This document shows positions 28,224-37,266 of a stretch of 45,618 nt of DNA, in pieces (the first letter of the stretch is position 1; every line of letters begins with the position of its first letter). The position numbers and the translations under genes were made by a program. This stretch comes from Flavobacteriaceae bacterium (lineage in GTDB: Bacteria > Bacteroidota > Bacteroidia > Flavobacteriales > Flavobacteriaceae). The stretch lies in NCBI GenBank assembly GCA_947448525.1, contig CANFNV010000013.1, forward strand, positions 1-45,618, written 5' to 3'. Under the pieces are notes generated by a model. The model searched no databases and was not told where the DNA came from. It was given only the letters and a program-made list of their open reading frames with translations.

Positions 28224-29933
28224 ATGAAAAATATATATAACTCTTTATCTACTTATATTTTATTGATTCTAACTGTTCCTACAACACTTAATGCAGCAAC
28301 CATAAATGTAAGTTCTATTGCAGCATTACAAACAGCTTGTAATAATTCGGTTTCAGGTGATGTTATAATTCTTGCAGACGGAACGTATCTGGATGTTACA
28401 TTAAATATCAATAAAAGCAATATCACTGTAAAATCACAAACTCCCGGAGGGGTTTATTTAAATGGTGCTGACGACATTAATATTAATGGAAATTATGTTA
28501 CTTTTAGTGGTTTTCAATTTACTAATGGCGATATTGGGTCTAGTTATTTAATCGAAGTGTATGGGAGCCATGATATATTAACTCAATTAAATTTTAGCGG
28601 GTATTATGCGAAAAAGTATATTGAAATTAAAGCTGGAACTTCCTATGACGAAATTTCCTATTGTAATATGGAAAAAAAACCAGCCGATGCAATATCTGGT
28701 TGTACTATTCAAATATCTACATCAGCTACAGTTCCTGGATATCATAAAATTAAATATTGCTCTTTTCAAGATTATTATGGAATGGGTGGCGACAATGGAA
28801 ATGAACCCGTTAGAATTGGTTTAGGAGCAGAATATTTAAACAAATCTAGAACTATTGTAGAACACTGTTATTTTAAAAACACAGGTTTAGGAGATAGTGA
28901 AAGTATATCGATAAAATGCGAAGAAAATGTTATTCGTTTTTGCACTTTTACTAACCAACAAAATGCTATGCTTTGTTTTAGAAATGGAGATAATAATGTG
29001 GCCTATGGTAATTTTTTTATTAATGCAGGCGGAATTAGAGTCAAAGAAGCAAATAACATATTCTGTTATAATAATTATTTTGAAAATTCAGGTGTAGGAA
29101 GCACTGCTGATGCGGTAACTTTTGTTTATGTTGCTCCATTAGTGCCTCCAACAACTGCAAGCCCCAGAACTATGAATCTTAGCAATATTAATTTTATTCA
29201 TAATACTTTTTATAATTGTGGTGATATCGATTTAGGTGGAGTTGGAGCAGCAAGTAATACTTGGGCAAATAATATTTTCCAAAAAAGTTCTGGTACTATA
29301 TATGCAAATCCCAATACAGGTTCCACTTGGGCAGGTAATATTTATCAGGGTAACGTTGGAATTACAATACCCTCTGGGATGACAAGCATTAATCCATTTC
29401 TTACATTAAATTCTGAAGGATATCGTGGATTATCTCCTTTAAGCCCTATTGATAATGCAAATGCTAGTTACCCTATGATTTTAGATATTCCAGTTCTTGA
29501 TGACGACCCAAATTTATTATTTGATATAAGCGGACAAGCACGTCCTGCAACTGTAACTCTTAAAGACGTTGGTTGTGATGAATTTACCACTGGAACTACA
29601 ACCAATCACCCATTGTCATTATCGGAAGTTGGTCCCTCCTATTTAGTTCTTTCTTCAGCTGATTTTGAAATTAATGATAATGATTCTATTCTGTATCCAA
29701 ATCCTACTAAAAATAGTTTTCAATTAAAATTACCTGTTGGCTTTAATAAAGGAAGAATTATGGTTTGCCAAATCAACGGGCAACTTATTCAAAGCAAGGA
29801 AATAGATTCAAATTCAATAGATAAAGGAAATAACATTTTATTTGATGTGTCTGAATACAATAATGGCATCTATTTTGTTCAATTACAAATAGATAACTTT
29901 TCTAAAACCTTTAAATTGATAATTAAGAATTAA
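28224..29933 (+). CDS. PL6 polysaccharide lyase with T9SS sorting domain
   Basis: This 569-residue secreted lyase has a signal peptide ending near LNAA, then the PL6 parallel beta-helix (chondroitinase B/alginate lyase family). The NGNEPVRIGLG segment and the catalytic pair Lys231 (SESISIKCEEN) and Arg253 (MLCFRNGDNN) are spaced as in characterised PL6 enzymes. A T9SS sorting domain starts near YPNPTKNSF and ends FKLIIKN, placing it at the cell surface. PL6 members cut alginate or dermatan sulfate. The sulfatases around it make a sulfated uronate substrate more likely than plain alginate. It lies 12 nt after the upstream beta-helix gene. Confidence 0.92.
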   Translation: MKNIYNSLSTYILLILTVPTTLNAATINVSSIAALQTACNNSVSGDVIILADGTYLDVTLNINKSNITVKSQTPGGVYLNGADDININGNYVTFSGFQFTNGDIGSSYLIEVYGSHDILTQLNFSGYYAKKYIEIKAGTSYDEISYCNMEKKPADAISGCTIQISTSATVPGYHKIKYCSFQDYYGMGGDNGNEPVRIGLGAEYLNKSRTIVEHCYFKNTGLGDSESISIKCEENVIRFCTFTNQQNAMLCFRNGDNNVAYGNFFINAGGIRVKEANNIFCYNNYFENSGVGSTADAVTFVYVAPLVPPTTASPRTMNLSNINFIHNTFYNCGDIDLGGVGAASNTWANNIFQKSSGTIYANPNTGSTWAGNIYQGNVGITIPSGMTSINPFLTLNSEGYRGLSPLSPIDNANASYPMILDIPVLDDDPNLLFDISGQARPATVTLKDVGCDEFTTGTTTNHPLSLSEVGPSYLVLSSADFEINDNDSILYPNPTKNSFQLKLPVGFNKGRIMVCQINGQLIQSKEIDSNSIDKGNNILFDVSEYNNGIYFVQLQIDNFSKTFKLIIKN

Positions 29934-29955
29934 GAATAAATTCCCAAAATTTCTA

Positions 29956-31584
29956 ATGAAAAACACTCTATTTTCTAAATATTTAACTTTACTTGTTCTT
30001 GCAATACTTTGCAATCAAGCCGCTTATTCTCAAGAAAAAAAGAAACCCAATATTTTATTTATTGCTGTTGATGATTTAAAACCAATTTTAGGATGTTATG
30101 GTAATACAATTATTAAAACTCCAAATATTGATAGACTAGCAAAAATGGGGACCGTATTTATGAGTAATTATTGCCAGCAAGCAGTTTGCGGACCTACAAG
30201 AGCTAGTATCATGACCGGGAAAAGACCAGATTATACAAAAGTTTGGGATTTAAAAACCAAAATGAGAGATATCAATCCGGATATTTTGAGTTTACCTCAG
30301 TATTTAATTTCTCAAGGTTACTCAACTCAAGGAATTGGAAAAATATACGATTCTCGTTGTGTAGATAAAAAAATGGATGAGCCATCATGGAGCGTACCAT
30401 ATTATAACTATTTTAAAACTGAAGAAAAATACTACTCAAAAGAAACAGGGATGCCAATTTTAGGTGCATACCAATCTCTAGAAACAAAAGAATTAGCATT
30501 AAAATTCACTAAAGAAGGTCAAGAAAAAGGGTTGAAAGATAAAGAATTAGACGATTTTGTATCCAAATCTATAAAGCCATCTGTTGAATGTGTAGATGTT
30601 CCAGATAATGCATATAATGATGGTGCAAATGCTTTACGGGCTTTAGAAATTCTAGAAAAGTTAAAATCAGATACAAAACCATTCTTTTTTGCAGTTGGTT
30701 TTTCAAAACCTCACTTGCCGTTTGTAGCTCCAAAAAAATATTGGGATTTATATAAAAGAGAAGACATGCCTGTAGCTGCTTTTCAAGAAAAATCTAAAAA
30801 TAGTGTAGAAGTAGCATATCATAACGCAGGAGAAATAAGAGCATATACTGACATTCCACCATTATTATCGTTCACTGATCAAAAAGATTTTGGATTGACA
30901 TTACCAGTAGACAAACAAAAAGAATTAATTCATGGTTATTATGCTTCGGTTTCTTATACCGATGCACAAGTCGGAAAAGTATTAGATAAATTGGATGCGT
31001 TAGGTTTAACCAAAAACACAATTATTATTCTTTGGGGAGACCATGGATGGCATTTAGGAGACCACAACCTTTGGTGTAAACACACTAATTTTGAGCAAGC
31101 AACTCGAACTCCAATGTTAATTGCGGCTCCAGGAATTAAGCCTTCTGTTACAAATGCACCAACAGAATTTGTAGATATTTTTCCAACATTATGTGATTTA
31201 GCAGGAGTAACCATTCCAAAAACAATAGACGGAAAAAGTTTGATGCCTTTAATGAATAAGAAAGTAAAATCGGTAAAAGAATTTTCTATCAGTCAATATC
31301 CAAGAAGTGGCAATAACTCAGAAACGGAACGTCAAGGATATGCTTCTTCCAAAGTTATGGGATATTCTTTAAGAGACAAAAGGTACCGATATACCATTTG
31401 GATGAATAATAATTTTAGAAGCACGCAGCCCTTCAATCCCGAATTTATAGTTGGAACCGAATTGTATGATTATGAAAAAGATCCAAATGAAACTAATAAT
31501 GTGGTGGATGAAAAAGAATACAAAGCGGTTGCTATAGATTTAAAAGCTAAAATGCTTGCTTATTTTGCAGAACAAGTTAAATAA
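29956..31584 (+). CDS. Sulfatase, iduronate-2-sulfatase-like (third paralogue)
   Basis: This 542-residue exported S1 sulfatase has a signal peptide ending near AAYSQ, AVDDLKPILGCYGN, formylglycine-site Cys78 in AVCGPTRAS, GFSKPHLPFVAPKKYWDLY and LWGDHGWHLGDHNLWCKH. It is a paralogue of the two genes at 23113-26376 but separated from them by the beta-helix and PL6 genes. The GFHxPHLP histidine of its paralogues is replaced by Ser here (GFSKPHLP). Its variable loop (about 155-215) is again different. The change at that site and the loop suggest a different substrate position. Confidence 0.92.
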   Translation: MKNTLFSKYLTLLVLAILCNQAAYSQEKKKPNILFIAVDDLKPILGCYGNTIIKTPNIDRLAKMGTVFMSNYCQQAVCGPTRASIMTGKRPDYTKVWDLKTKMRDINPDILSLPQYLISQGYSTQGIGKIYDSRCVDKKMDEPSWSVPYYNYFKTEEKYYSKETGMPILGAYQSLETKELALKFTKEGQEKGLKDKELDDFVSKSIKPSVECVDVPDNAYNDGANALRALEILEKLKSDTKPFFFAVGFSKPHLPFVAPKKYWDLYKREDMPVAAFQEKSKNSVEVAYHNAGEIRAYTDIPPLLSFTDQKDFGLTLPVDKQKELIHGYYASVSYTDAQVGKVLDKLDALGLTKNTIIILWGDHGWHLGDHNLWCKHTNFEQATRTPMLIAAPGIKPSVTNAPTEFVDIFPTLCDLAGVTIPKTIDGKSLMPLMNKKVKSVKEFSISQYPRSGNNSETERQGYASSKVMGYSLRDKRYRYTIWMNNNFRSTQPFNPEFIVGTELYDYEKDPNETNNVVDEKEYKAVAIDLKAKMLAYFAEQVK

Positions 31585-31588
31585 ATTA

Positions 31589-33064
31589 ATGAAAAAATCG
31601 ATTTTCTTATTACTTCTATTTTTGGTTTTTTCTTCTAAAGTAAAAGCTGCAGAATATTTTGTAGAATCTATCAATGACTTTAAAAGTGTTTTAACAAAAG
31701 TTATTCCTGGAGATTTCATTATTTGGAAAGACGGAAATTATTTGGATGTAAAAATCGATTTTACCCCTTTTAATAAAGGCAATAAAAAACAACCTATTTA
31801 TTTAAAAGCACAAACTGCAGGTAAAGTTTCGTTTTCGGGGAATTCACAATTGTTTATTGGTCGAGATTATCTTGTGGTGGAAGGTCTTTTATTTGAAGGA
31901 AATTGTACCTTGAAAAAAAGTGAAAATGTCATTGATTTTAAATCAAAAGATAAAAAAACTAATACAGAAGCCAACCATTGCCGACTTACAAATTGCGCCA
32001 TAATTAATTATTCACGAACAGAAGAAAGTGGTATAAGAAATTATTATGTAAATCTAATTGGAACCTACAATGAGATAGATAATTGCACTTTTACAGGAAA
32101 AATAAATGGAGGTCCTACTTTAGTTGTAGAATACAAACAAGATAATGGGTATGTTCCTGGAAGCGATATTGCACCCTCTGCATTTCATCACATTCATCAT
32201 AACTATTTTGGGTATAGAACATATTCTTGCAATGGTGGTGAGCAAATTCGAGTAGGTACAAGTGCCACTTCTTTCACTCACGGATTTAATGTGATTGAAT
32301 ACAATTATTTTGAAGACGAAAGAATTGAGGCCGAAATTATAAGCAATAAAAGTTGGGATAATATTTATAGATTCAATACTTTTATAGGAAATGATGGCGC
32401 AATGGTAATTCGACATGGGCAAAAATGTTTTGTTTATGGAAATTATATAAATGGGAAATCGGGAAGAAACCGTAGCGGTGGTATTAGAATAATCAATCCA
32501 AATAATACAGCTTTTAATAATTATTTAGAGGATATAGAAGGCGGAAAAGGCAATTCAAAAGTTCCAATTTCAATTATGGATGGATTAATAGATTCTCCGT
32601 TAAATGGTTATTATCCAGCAGACAATGCAATTGTAGCTTATAATGTGGTCGTGAATTCATATGGTCCAACAATAAAAATGGGAGTTGCAAATAAAGATGT
32701 GAGTAAACCAACTATTGCACCAAAGAATATAATTTTAGTTGGAAACATCATAATTAATTCGATTGGTAATAATGATTCCCCATTTGAATTAACAGATACT
32801 AAAACAACATTTGAAATTAAAGATAATTTTTTTACAAATGGAGAAACATCAGAACTTGGTTTTTCATTAGTAAAATTAAAGGAGTTTTCGTTGCAAAATG
32901 GAATTTATAAATTGCAAAAAAAATTAGATAAAAAAGTATTGGCTGAAATTAATAATCGATTGGCTGTTCACAAAATTAAATTATCCGATAGTGAAATAAC
33001 AGAATTTAATCCAAATTGGATGTTGAAAAAGAATGATGTTGGGGTAAGTTGGATGAAACAATAA
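31589..33064 (+). CDS. PL6 polysaccharide lyase, probably periplasmic
   Basis: This 491-residue lyase starts at ATG 31589, chosen because it opens directly onto the signal peptide MKKSIFLLLLFLVFSSKVKA. An upstream in-frame ATG at 31556 overlaps the preceding gene. The PL6 beta-helix shows GGEQIRVGTS, EIISNKSWDNIYRFNTF with catalytic Lys254, and MVIRHGQKCFVYGNY with Arg275. Unlike the PL6 enzyme at 28224-29933 it has no T9SS domain, so it likely acts on imported oligosaccharides in the periplasm. It follows the third sulfatase by 4 nt. Confidence 0.92.
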   Translation: MKKSIFLLLLFLVFSSKVKAAEYFVESINDFKSVLTKVIPGDFIIWKDGNYLDVKIDFTPFNKGNKKQPIYLKAQTAGKVSFSGNSQLFIGRDYLVVEGLLFEGNCTLKKSENVIDFKSKDKKTNTEANHCRLTNCAIINYSRTEESGIRNYYVNLIGTYNEIDNCTFTGKINGGPTLVVEYKQDNGYVPGSDIAPSAFHHIHHNYFGYRTYSCNGGEQIRVGTSATSFTHGFNVIEYNYFEDERIEAEIISNKSWDNIYRFNTFIGNDGAMVIRHGQKCFVYGNYINGKSGRNRSGGIRIINPNNTAFNNYLEDIEGGKGNSKVPISIMDGLIDSPLNGYYPADNAIVAYNVVVNSYGPTIKMGVANKDVSKPTIAPKNIILVGNIIINSIGNNDSPFELTDTKTTFEIKDNFFTNGETSELGFSLVKLKEFSLQNGIYKLQKKLDKKVLAEINNRLAVHKIKLSDSEITEFNPNWMLKKNDVGVSWMKQ

Positions 33065-33074
33065 AGAAAACGAA

Positions 33075-34190
33075 ATGTATAAAATAATAATTTTTTTAGT
33101 AGTTTTCGGTTTTGAGATGCAGGCAAATGAAAAAGTAAATTTAATTGCTTTTCAGATAAAAGACACCGTTAAAACATGTTGTATTGCAAAGATTCCAAGT
33201 CGTTATGGAATTAAAAAAGTACAATATAAAAGTAAATCAAAACTTACTGTAAGCAATCACGAAGGCATGGTTTGGATACCAGGCGGTAGTTATGCTATGG
33301 GAGGAGATAACGAACAGGCCCGTCAAGATGAGTTGCCAAAACATGCTGTAAAAGTTAATGGTTTTTTTATGGATAGTACCGAAGTTACTAATGCGCAATT
33401 TGCAAAATTTGTAGCTGCCACTGGATACATTACTACTGCCGAAAAAGACATCAAGTGGGAAGAATTAAAAAAACAATTACCGCCAGACACCGAAAAACCC
33501 GATCCCGAAACATTGAAAGCTGCCTCCTTAGTTTTTGTTCCTACTCAGGGGGAAGTGAGTTTGCAAGATTTTAGTCAGTGGTGGAGTTGGACGCACGGAG
33601 CCAATTGGAAACATCCAAAAGGAAAAGATAGCGATATTGTCGGAAAAGAAAATTATCCTGTAGTTCATATAAGTTGGGATGATGCCAATGCATATTGTAG
33701 ATGGGCTGGAAAACGATTGCCAACCGAAGCGGAATGGGAATATGCTGCCAGAGGTGGATTAATTAATAATGTTTATTCTTGGGGTAATGAAAAAATAGAT
33801 GAAAGCAAAGCTCATTGTAATATTTTTCAAGGGAATTTTCCATATAAAAATGAAGCAACCGATGGTTTTGTAGGATCTGCTCCTGTAAAATCTTTTGCGC
33901 CTAATGGCTATGGTCTGTATGACATGGCTGGAAATGTTTGGGAATGGTGTGCCGATAAATACCATAATTTATATTATGACTCCTTTAAAAAAGTTAAAGT
34001 AGCTCTAAATCCGAAAGGGCCATTAAAAAGTTATGACCCAGATGAGCCTTTGGTAGCTAAACGAGTCATGAGAGGCGGTTCCTTTTTATGTAATGAATCG
34101 TATTGTAGTGGCTACAGAGTTTCGGCAAGAATGAAAAGTTCTGCTGATTCTTCTATGGAACATTTAGGATTTAGATGTATTTCAAATTAA
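33075..34190 (+). CDS. Exported formylglycine-generating enzyme (FGE/SUMF1) homologue
   Basis: This 371-residue protein has an N-terminal hydrophobic export signal (MYKIIIFLVVFGF, cleavage near MQA) and an FGE-sulfatase domain from about residue 63. Diagnostic parts are GMVWIPGGSYAMGG, STEVTNAQFAKFV, RLPTEAEWEYAARGG, YDMAGNVWEWC and the C-terminal RGGSFLCNESYCSGYR. The last holds Cys339 and Cys344 at the spacing of the copper-binding pair in true FGEs (human Cys336/Cys341). That supports genuine oxidation of sulfatase Cys to formylglycine rather than a pseudo-FGE binding domain. Co-transcription with five Cys-type sulfatases fits a dedicated, possibly periplasmic, maturase. Confidence 0.88.
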   Translation: MYKIIIFLVVFGFEMQANEKVNLIAFQIKDTVKTCCIAKIPSRYGIKKVQYKSKSKLTVSNHEGMVWIPGGSYAMGGDNEQARQDELPKHAVKVNGFFMDSTEVTNAQFAKFVAATGYITTAEKDIKWEELKKQLPPDTEKPDPETLKAASLVFVPTQGEVSLQDFSQWWSWTHGANWKHPKGKDSDIVGKENYPVVHISWDDANAYCRWAGKRLPTEAEWEYAARGGLINNVYSWGNEKIDESKAHCNIFQGNFPYKNEATDGFVGSAPVKSFAPNGYGLYDMAGNVWEWCADKYHNLYYDSFKKVKVALNPKGPLKSYDPDEPLVAKRVMRGGSFLCNESYCSGYRVSARMKSSADSSMEHLGFRCISN

Positions 34191-34198
34191 AAAAAGCA

Positions 34199-34852
34199 AT
34201 GAGAATTTTCTATTTCATAATTAGTCTGATCGCCTTTAATGGACAAGCTGGTCTAGCAAATAATCTTGGAAATAATCCATTAGGAAAAGCTAAAGATTCT
34301 GTTGCATTAGACAATGGTTATATGCGAGTCCTTCGTGATGGCGCTGCTTGCACTTCAGCAAATACACCCAATATTGGAACAAGAATAATTGTTGCATTGG
34401 ATAAAATAAAATTCAAAAGCAATCGGGGTTTAATATCTATTGACCGAGGACAAATAGCCGTTTTTTTAGAAAACGAATTTTACGATATGCCTAAAGGATC
34501 TTATTTTGAAATTGCTTTAAAAAACAATCATCCGCCTTTAACCAAACCATCAGAATGGGTAGAACCATTAAAGAATAAGATAATATATGAAAATACTGAG
34601 TTTCGAGTTTTTGAAGAACGACTTAATCCAGGAGATACTAGAGAATTACACAGCCACGCACAACGTGTGGTGGTTAGACTAAATCAGGTGCAATTAACCG
34701 ATCCTCGTAACTCTCCAAATGGCAAAACAGGAACTGGAATTCAAGTGGCAAACACGATAAAATTTGCAGAACCGGTGGTGCATGTTACCAAAAACCTTAG
34801 TAACATTCCGTTATTTAATATTGTGATAGAATACAAAATTGACTCTAATTAA
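34199..34852 (+). CDS. Exported bicupin protein of unknown function
   Basis: This 217-residue protein starts at ATG 34199, chosen over ATG 34175 because the latter overlaps the previous gene and delays the signal peptide MRIFYFIISLIAFNGQAG. Two cupin-like halves can be made out: residues about 40-110 lacking an obvious metal triad, and about 130-215 with ELHSHAQRVVVRL (Glu149, His151, His153), a cupin metal-binding pattern. It lies 8 nt after the FGE gene and 3 nt before the DUF1961 gene. A small-molecule or oligosaccharide-modifying role in the periplasm is possible. No named family was recognised. Confidence 0.75.
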   Translation: MRIFYFIISLIAFNGQAGLANNLGNNPLGKAKDSVALDNGYMRVLRDGAACTSANTPNIGTRIIVALDKIKFKSNRGLISIDRGQIAVFLENEFYDMPKGSYFEIALKNNHPPLTKPSEWVEPLKNKIIYENTEFRVFEERLNPGDTRELHSHAQRVVVRLNQVQLTDPRNSPNGKTGTGIQVANTIKFAEPVVHVTKNLSNIPLFNIVIEYKIDSN

Positions 34853-34855
34853 TAG

Positions 34856-35605
34856 ATGAAAAATAAAGCAATAAAAAGTATTTTTGTTTTACTAGTAGCA
34901 CTTACTAGTTCTATTTATGCGCAAGACTTTTCTAAAGGGAAATTACTTTATAGTAATGCTTTGTCTAATTTGGATATGGTAAAAGATTGGATTTTAGAAG
35001 GTCCTGCGAAATTGGAATTCAAAGACAATTGGATGCACATGTATTCTCCTAAAGAAGAAGGGCATCACGTTTTTTGGTGTCCGGTAGATTTCCCTGGAAA
35101 TTTTATAGCCGAATGGGAAGCCCAAAATCAAGAGATTGACGCTGGTTTATGCATTGTTTTTTTCTCAGCTAGAGGAGTAAAAGGAGAAAGTATTTTTGAC
35201 GCTTCGATGCCCAAAAGAACACTAGGTACCTTTACAGATTATACCAAAGGCTCCATGAATGATTACCATATATCCTATTATGCTAATGGAAGAGATAATC
35301 CGAATAGAGAAACCGCAAACTTAAGAAAAAACAAAGGGTTCAATTTGGTTCAAACGGGAGAAATTGGAATTCCGGTGCAATCGACAGCAATTCATAAAAT
35401 GAAATTAATAAAACAAGAAGGTAAAATTCTTTTGTTTGTTGATGAACGAAAAGTAATCGATTGGAACGATGACGGAATCAAATACGGAAAAATTTTGGAG
35501 GATGGAAAAATTGGATTTAGACAAATGCAATGGACCCATTTTGCCTATCGAAATTTTAAAGTTTGGGAAAACAAAAAATCAACTGAAATAAATATAAATA
35601 AATAA
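34856..35605 (+). CDS. DUF1961 (YesU-like) exported protein
   Basis: This 249-residue protein has a signal peptide (ending SSIYAQ) and a concanavalin-like jelly roll. Segments GKLLYSNALSN, GHHVFWCPVDFPGNFIAEWE, GLCIVFFSARG, DYHISYYANGRD and IGFRQMQWTHFAYRNFKVWE match the DUF1961 family, whose Bacillus subtilis member YesU lies in the rhamnogalacturonan locus. The family has no established reaction known to me. The galectin-like fold suggests binding or cleavage of an acidic glycan. It lies between the bicupin and a sulfatase in the same operon. Confidence 0.8.
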   Translation: MKNKAIKSIFVLLVALTSSIYAQDFSKGKLLYSNALSNLDMVKDWILEGPAKLEFKDNWMHMYSPKEEGHHVFWCPVDFPGNFIAEWEAQNQEIDAGLCIVFFSARGVKGESIFDASMPKRTLGTFTDYTKGSMNDYHISYYANGRDNPNRETANLRKNKGFNLVQTGEIGIPVQSTAIHKMKLIKQEGKILLFVDERKVIDWNDDGIKYGKILEDGKIGFRQMQWTHFAYRNFKVWENKKSTEININK

Positions 35606-35611
35606 TATAAA

Positions 35612-37225
35612 ATGATAAACAAATCGATATTGCAACTAGGTTTCGCTAGTTTAGTTATTATAACCGCTTCTTCTTTTCAACTTTTAGATTCTAAATTTAA
35701 GCACCATCAAGTTGAAAAAAAAGTATTTCAAAATTCTAAATTTACTAAATCTGAATTAGAATCTTTTTTATATAATAATGAAACTGCTAATAAACCAGTT
35801 ATAGCTTCATTAACCAATGAAGGAATTGTGGTAAAAAATACGCCAAAGCTAAAAGCACCAAATGCAAGACCCGATATTTTGCTTTTTATTGCCGATGATA
35901 TGACATCTATAGATTGTGAACCTTATGGAAACAAAGATGTTCACACTCCTAATTTGGCAAAATTAGCTAAAGAAGGTTTGTCTTTTGATAACATGAACAA
36001 TGCTACTGCCATGTGTGGTCCAACTCGTCAAAGTTTATATACTGGGTTATTTCCAGTAAAAAATGGTAGTTATCCTAACCATGCTCAGGTATATGATAAC
36101 ATCGTTTCGGTGGCACAACATTTTAAAAAAATTGGATATCGTGTGGCATTAATTGGAAAACAACATTATGCTCCAATGGCCAACTTTCCTTTTGAATACT
36201 TAGGGGGAAGAAACAGCGATAATGGCGAGGGTAAAGATGTAGAACTAACCGATGCCGAAAAATGGATTAACAAAGATAATTCTAAACCCTATTTATTAAT
36301 TGTTGCTTCTAATCAGCCCCATTCTCCATGGAATAGAGGAAATGTAAAACAATACGACGCAAGCAAAATTACCATTGCTCCTTATATGGTTGACACTAAA
36401 GAAACTAGAGATGATTTGGTGAAATACTATGCTGAAATCACCTATATGGATAGTCTTGTTGGAAACTGTACTAAAATGGTAGATAATCAAAAGAATAAAG
36501 ACAATACCTTATTTCTTTTTGCAAGTGAACACGGAAGTTCCATGCCATTTGGAAAATGGACTTGTTATAATATGGGATTAAAATCGGCATTTATTGCTCG
36601 TTGGCCGAAAGTGATTAAGCCAAATACAAGAACCGATATTTTAGCCCAATATATTGATGTTGTACCAACTCTTTATGAAGCTACAGGTGAGGATCCAGAA
36701 ACCTTACGTGGAGATAAAGAAGGTAAAATGAAACTAGACGGAAAAAGTTTTTATGCCACTTTAAAGGGAAAATCAAAAGAAGTTCGGGAATTCGTTTATG
36801 GAGTTCATACTACTAGAGGAATTAAAAACGGATCCGACAATTATCCAGTTCGATCTATTCAAGATCATGATTATAAATTAATTTGGAATTTAAGTTTTAA
36901 CGAGCCATTTTTGTCATCGGGATCACAACCCAAAAACAAATTGTATAGCAGTTGGTTGAAATCTACTAGTACAACTCCAAAACAAGCAGCACATGCTAAG
37001 TTGTATAGAAACCGCCCAGAATTTGAATTGTATAACATCAAAAAAGATGTTTATGAATTAGATAATTTGGATGGAGAAAAATCATTAGCATCCGTAAAAG
37101 GTAAATTGCTTGATGAATTGAAAAAATGGATGGCCGATCAAGGTGACAAAGGAATAAAAACAGAAGCAGAAGCACTAAGACATTTAAAAGGCGATACTTT
37201 AAATTGGAAAACTTCCGGAGATTAG
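35612..37225 (+). CDS. Sulfatase, N-sulfoglucosamine sulfohydrolase-like
   Basis: This 537-residue exported S1 sulfatase has metal site LFIADDMTSIDCEPYG, formylglycine Cys135 in AMCGPTRQS, ASNQPHSPW and LFASEHGSSMPFGKW. These match the heparan N-sulfatase-like subgroup (probably S1_8) rather than the iduronate-2-sulfatase-like genes upstream. About 80 residues lie between the signal peptide and the sulfatase domain, longer than usual and without a recognised domain. Subgroup members also act on O-sulfated algal glycans, so the name does not imply a heparan substrate. Confidence 0.9.
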   Translation: MINKSILQLGFASLVIITASSFQLLDSKFKHHQVEKKVFQNSKFTKSELESFLYNNETANKPVIASLTNEGIVVKNTPKLKAPNARPDILLFIADDMTSIDCEPYGNKDVHTPNLAKLAKEGLSFDNMNNATAMCGPTRQSLYTGLFPVKNGSYPNHAQVYDNIVSVAQHFKKIGYRVALIGKQHYAPMANFPFEYLGGRNSDNGEGKDVELTDAEKWINKDNSKPYLLIVASNQPHSPWNRGNVKQYDASKITIAPYMVDTKETRDDLVKYYAEITYMDSLVGNCTKMVDNQKNKDNTLFLFASEHGSSMPFGKWTCYNMGLKSAFIARWPKVIKPNTRTDILAQYIDVVPTLYEATGEDPETLRGDKEGKMKLDGKSFYATLKGKSKEVREFVYGVHTTRGIKNGSDNYPVRSIQDHDYKLIWNLSFNEPFLSSGSQPKNKLYSSWLKSTSTTPKQAAHAKLYRNRPEFELYNIKKDVYELDNLDGEKSLASVKGKLLDELKKWMADQGDKGIKTEAEALRHLKGDTLNWKTSGD

Positions 37226-37266
37226 TTCAGTTAAAAAAATTTGCTTCAATATCTAACAAATTCAAC

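Noticed and set aside
31556..31588. Upstream in-frame ATG (31556) for the second PL6 gene
   Set aside because: It overlaps the preceding sulfatase gene, and the signal peptide begins exactly at ATG 31589.
34175..34198. Upstream in-frame ATG (34175) for the bicupin gene
   Set aside because: It lies inside the end of the FGE gene and would put charged residues before the signal peptide that starts at 34199.
37204..37266. Upstream in-frame ATG (37204) for the second alginate_lyase-domain gene
   Set aside because: It overlaps the upstream sulfatase. The signal peptide starts at Met encoded at 37267.
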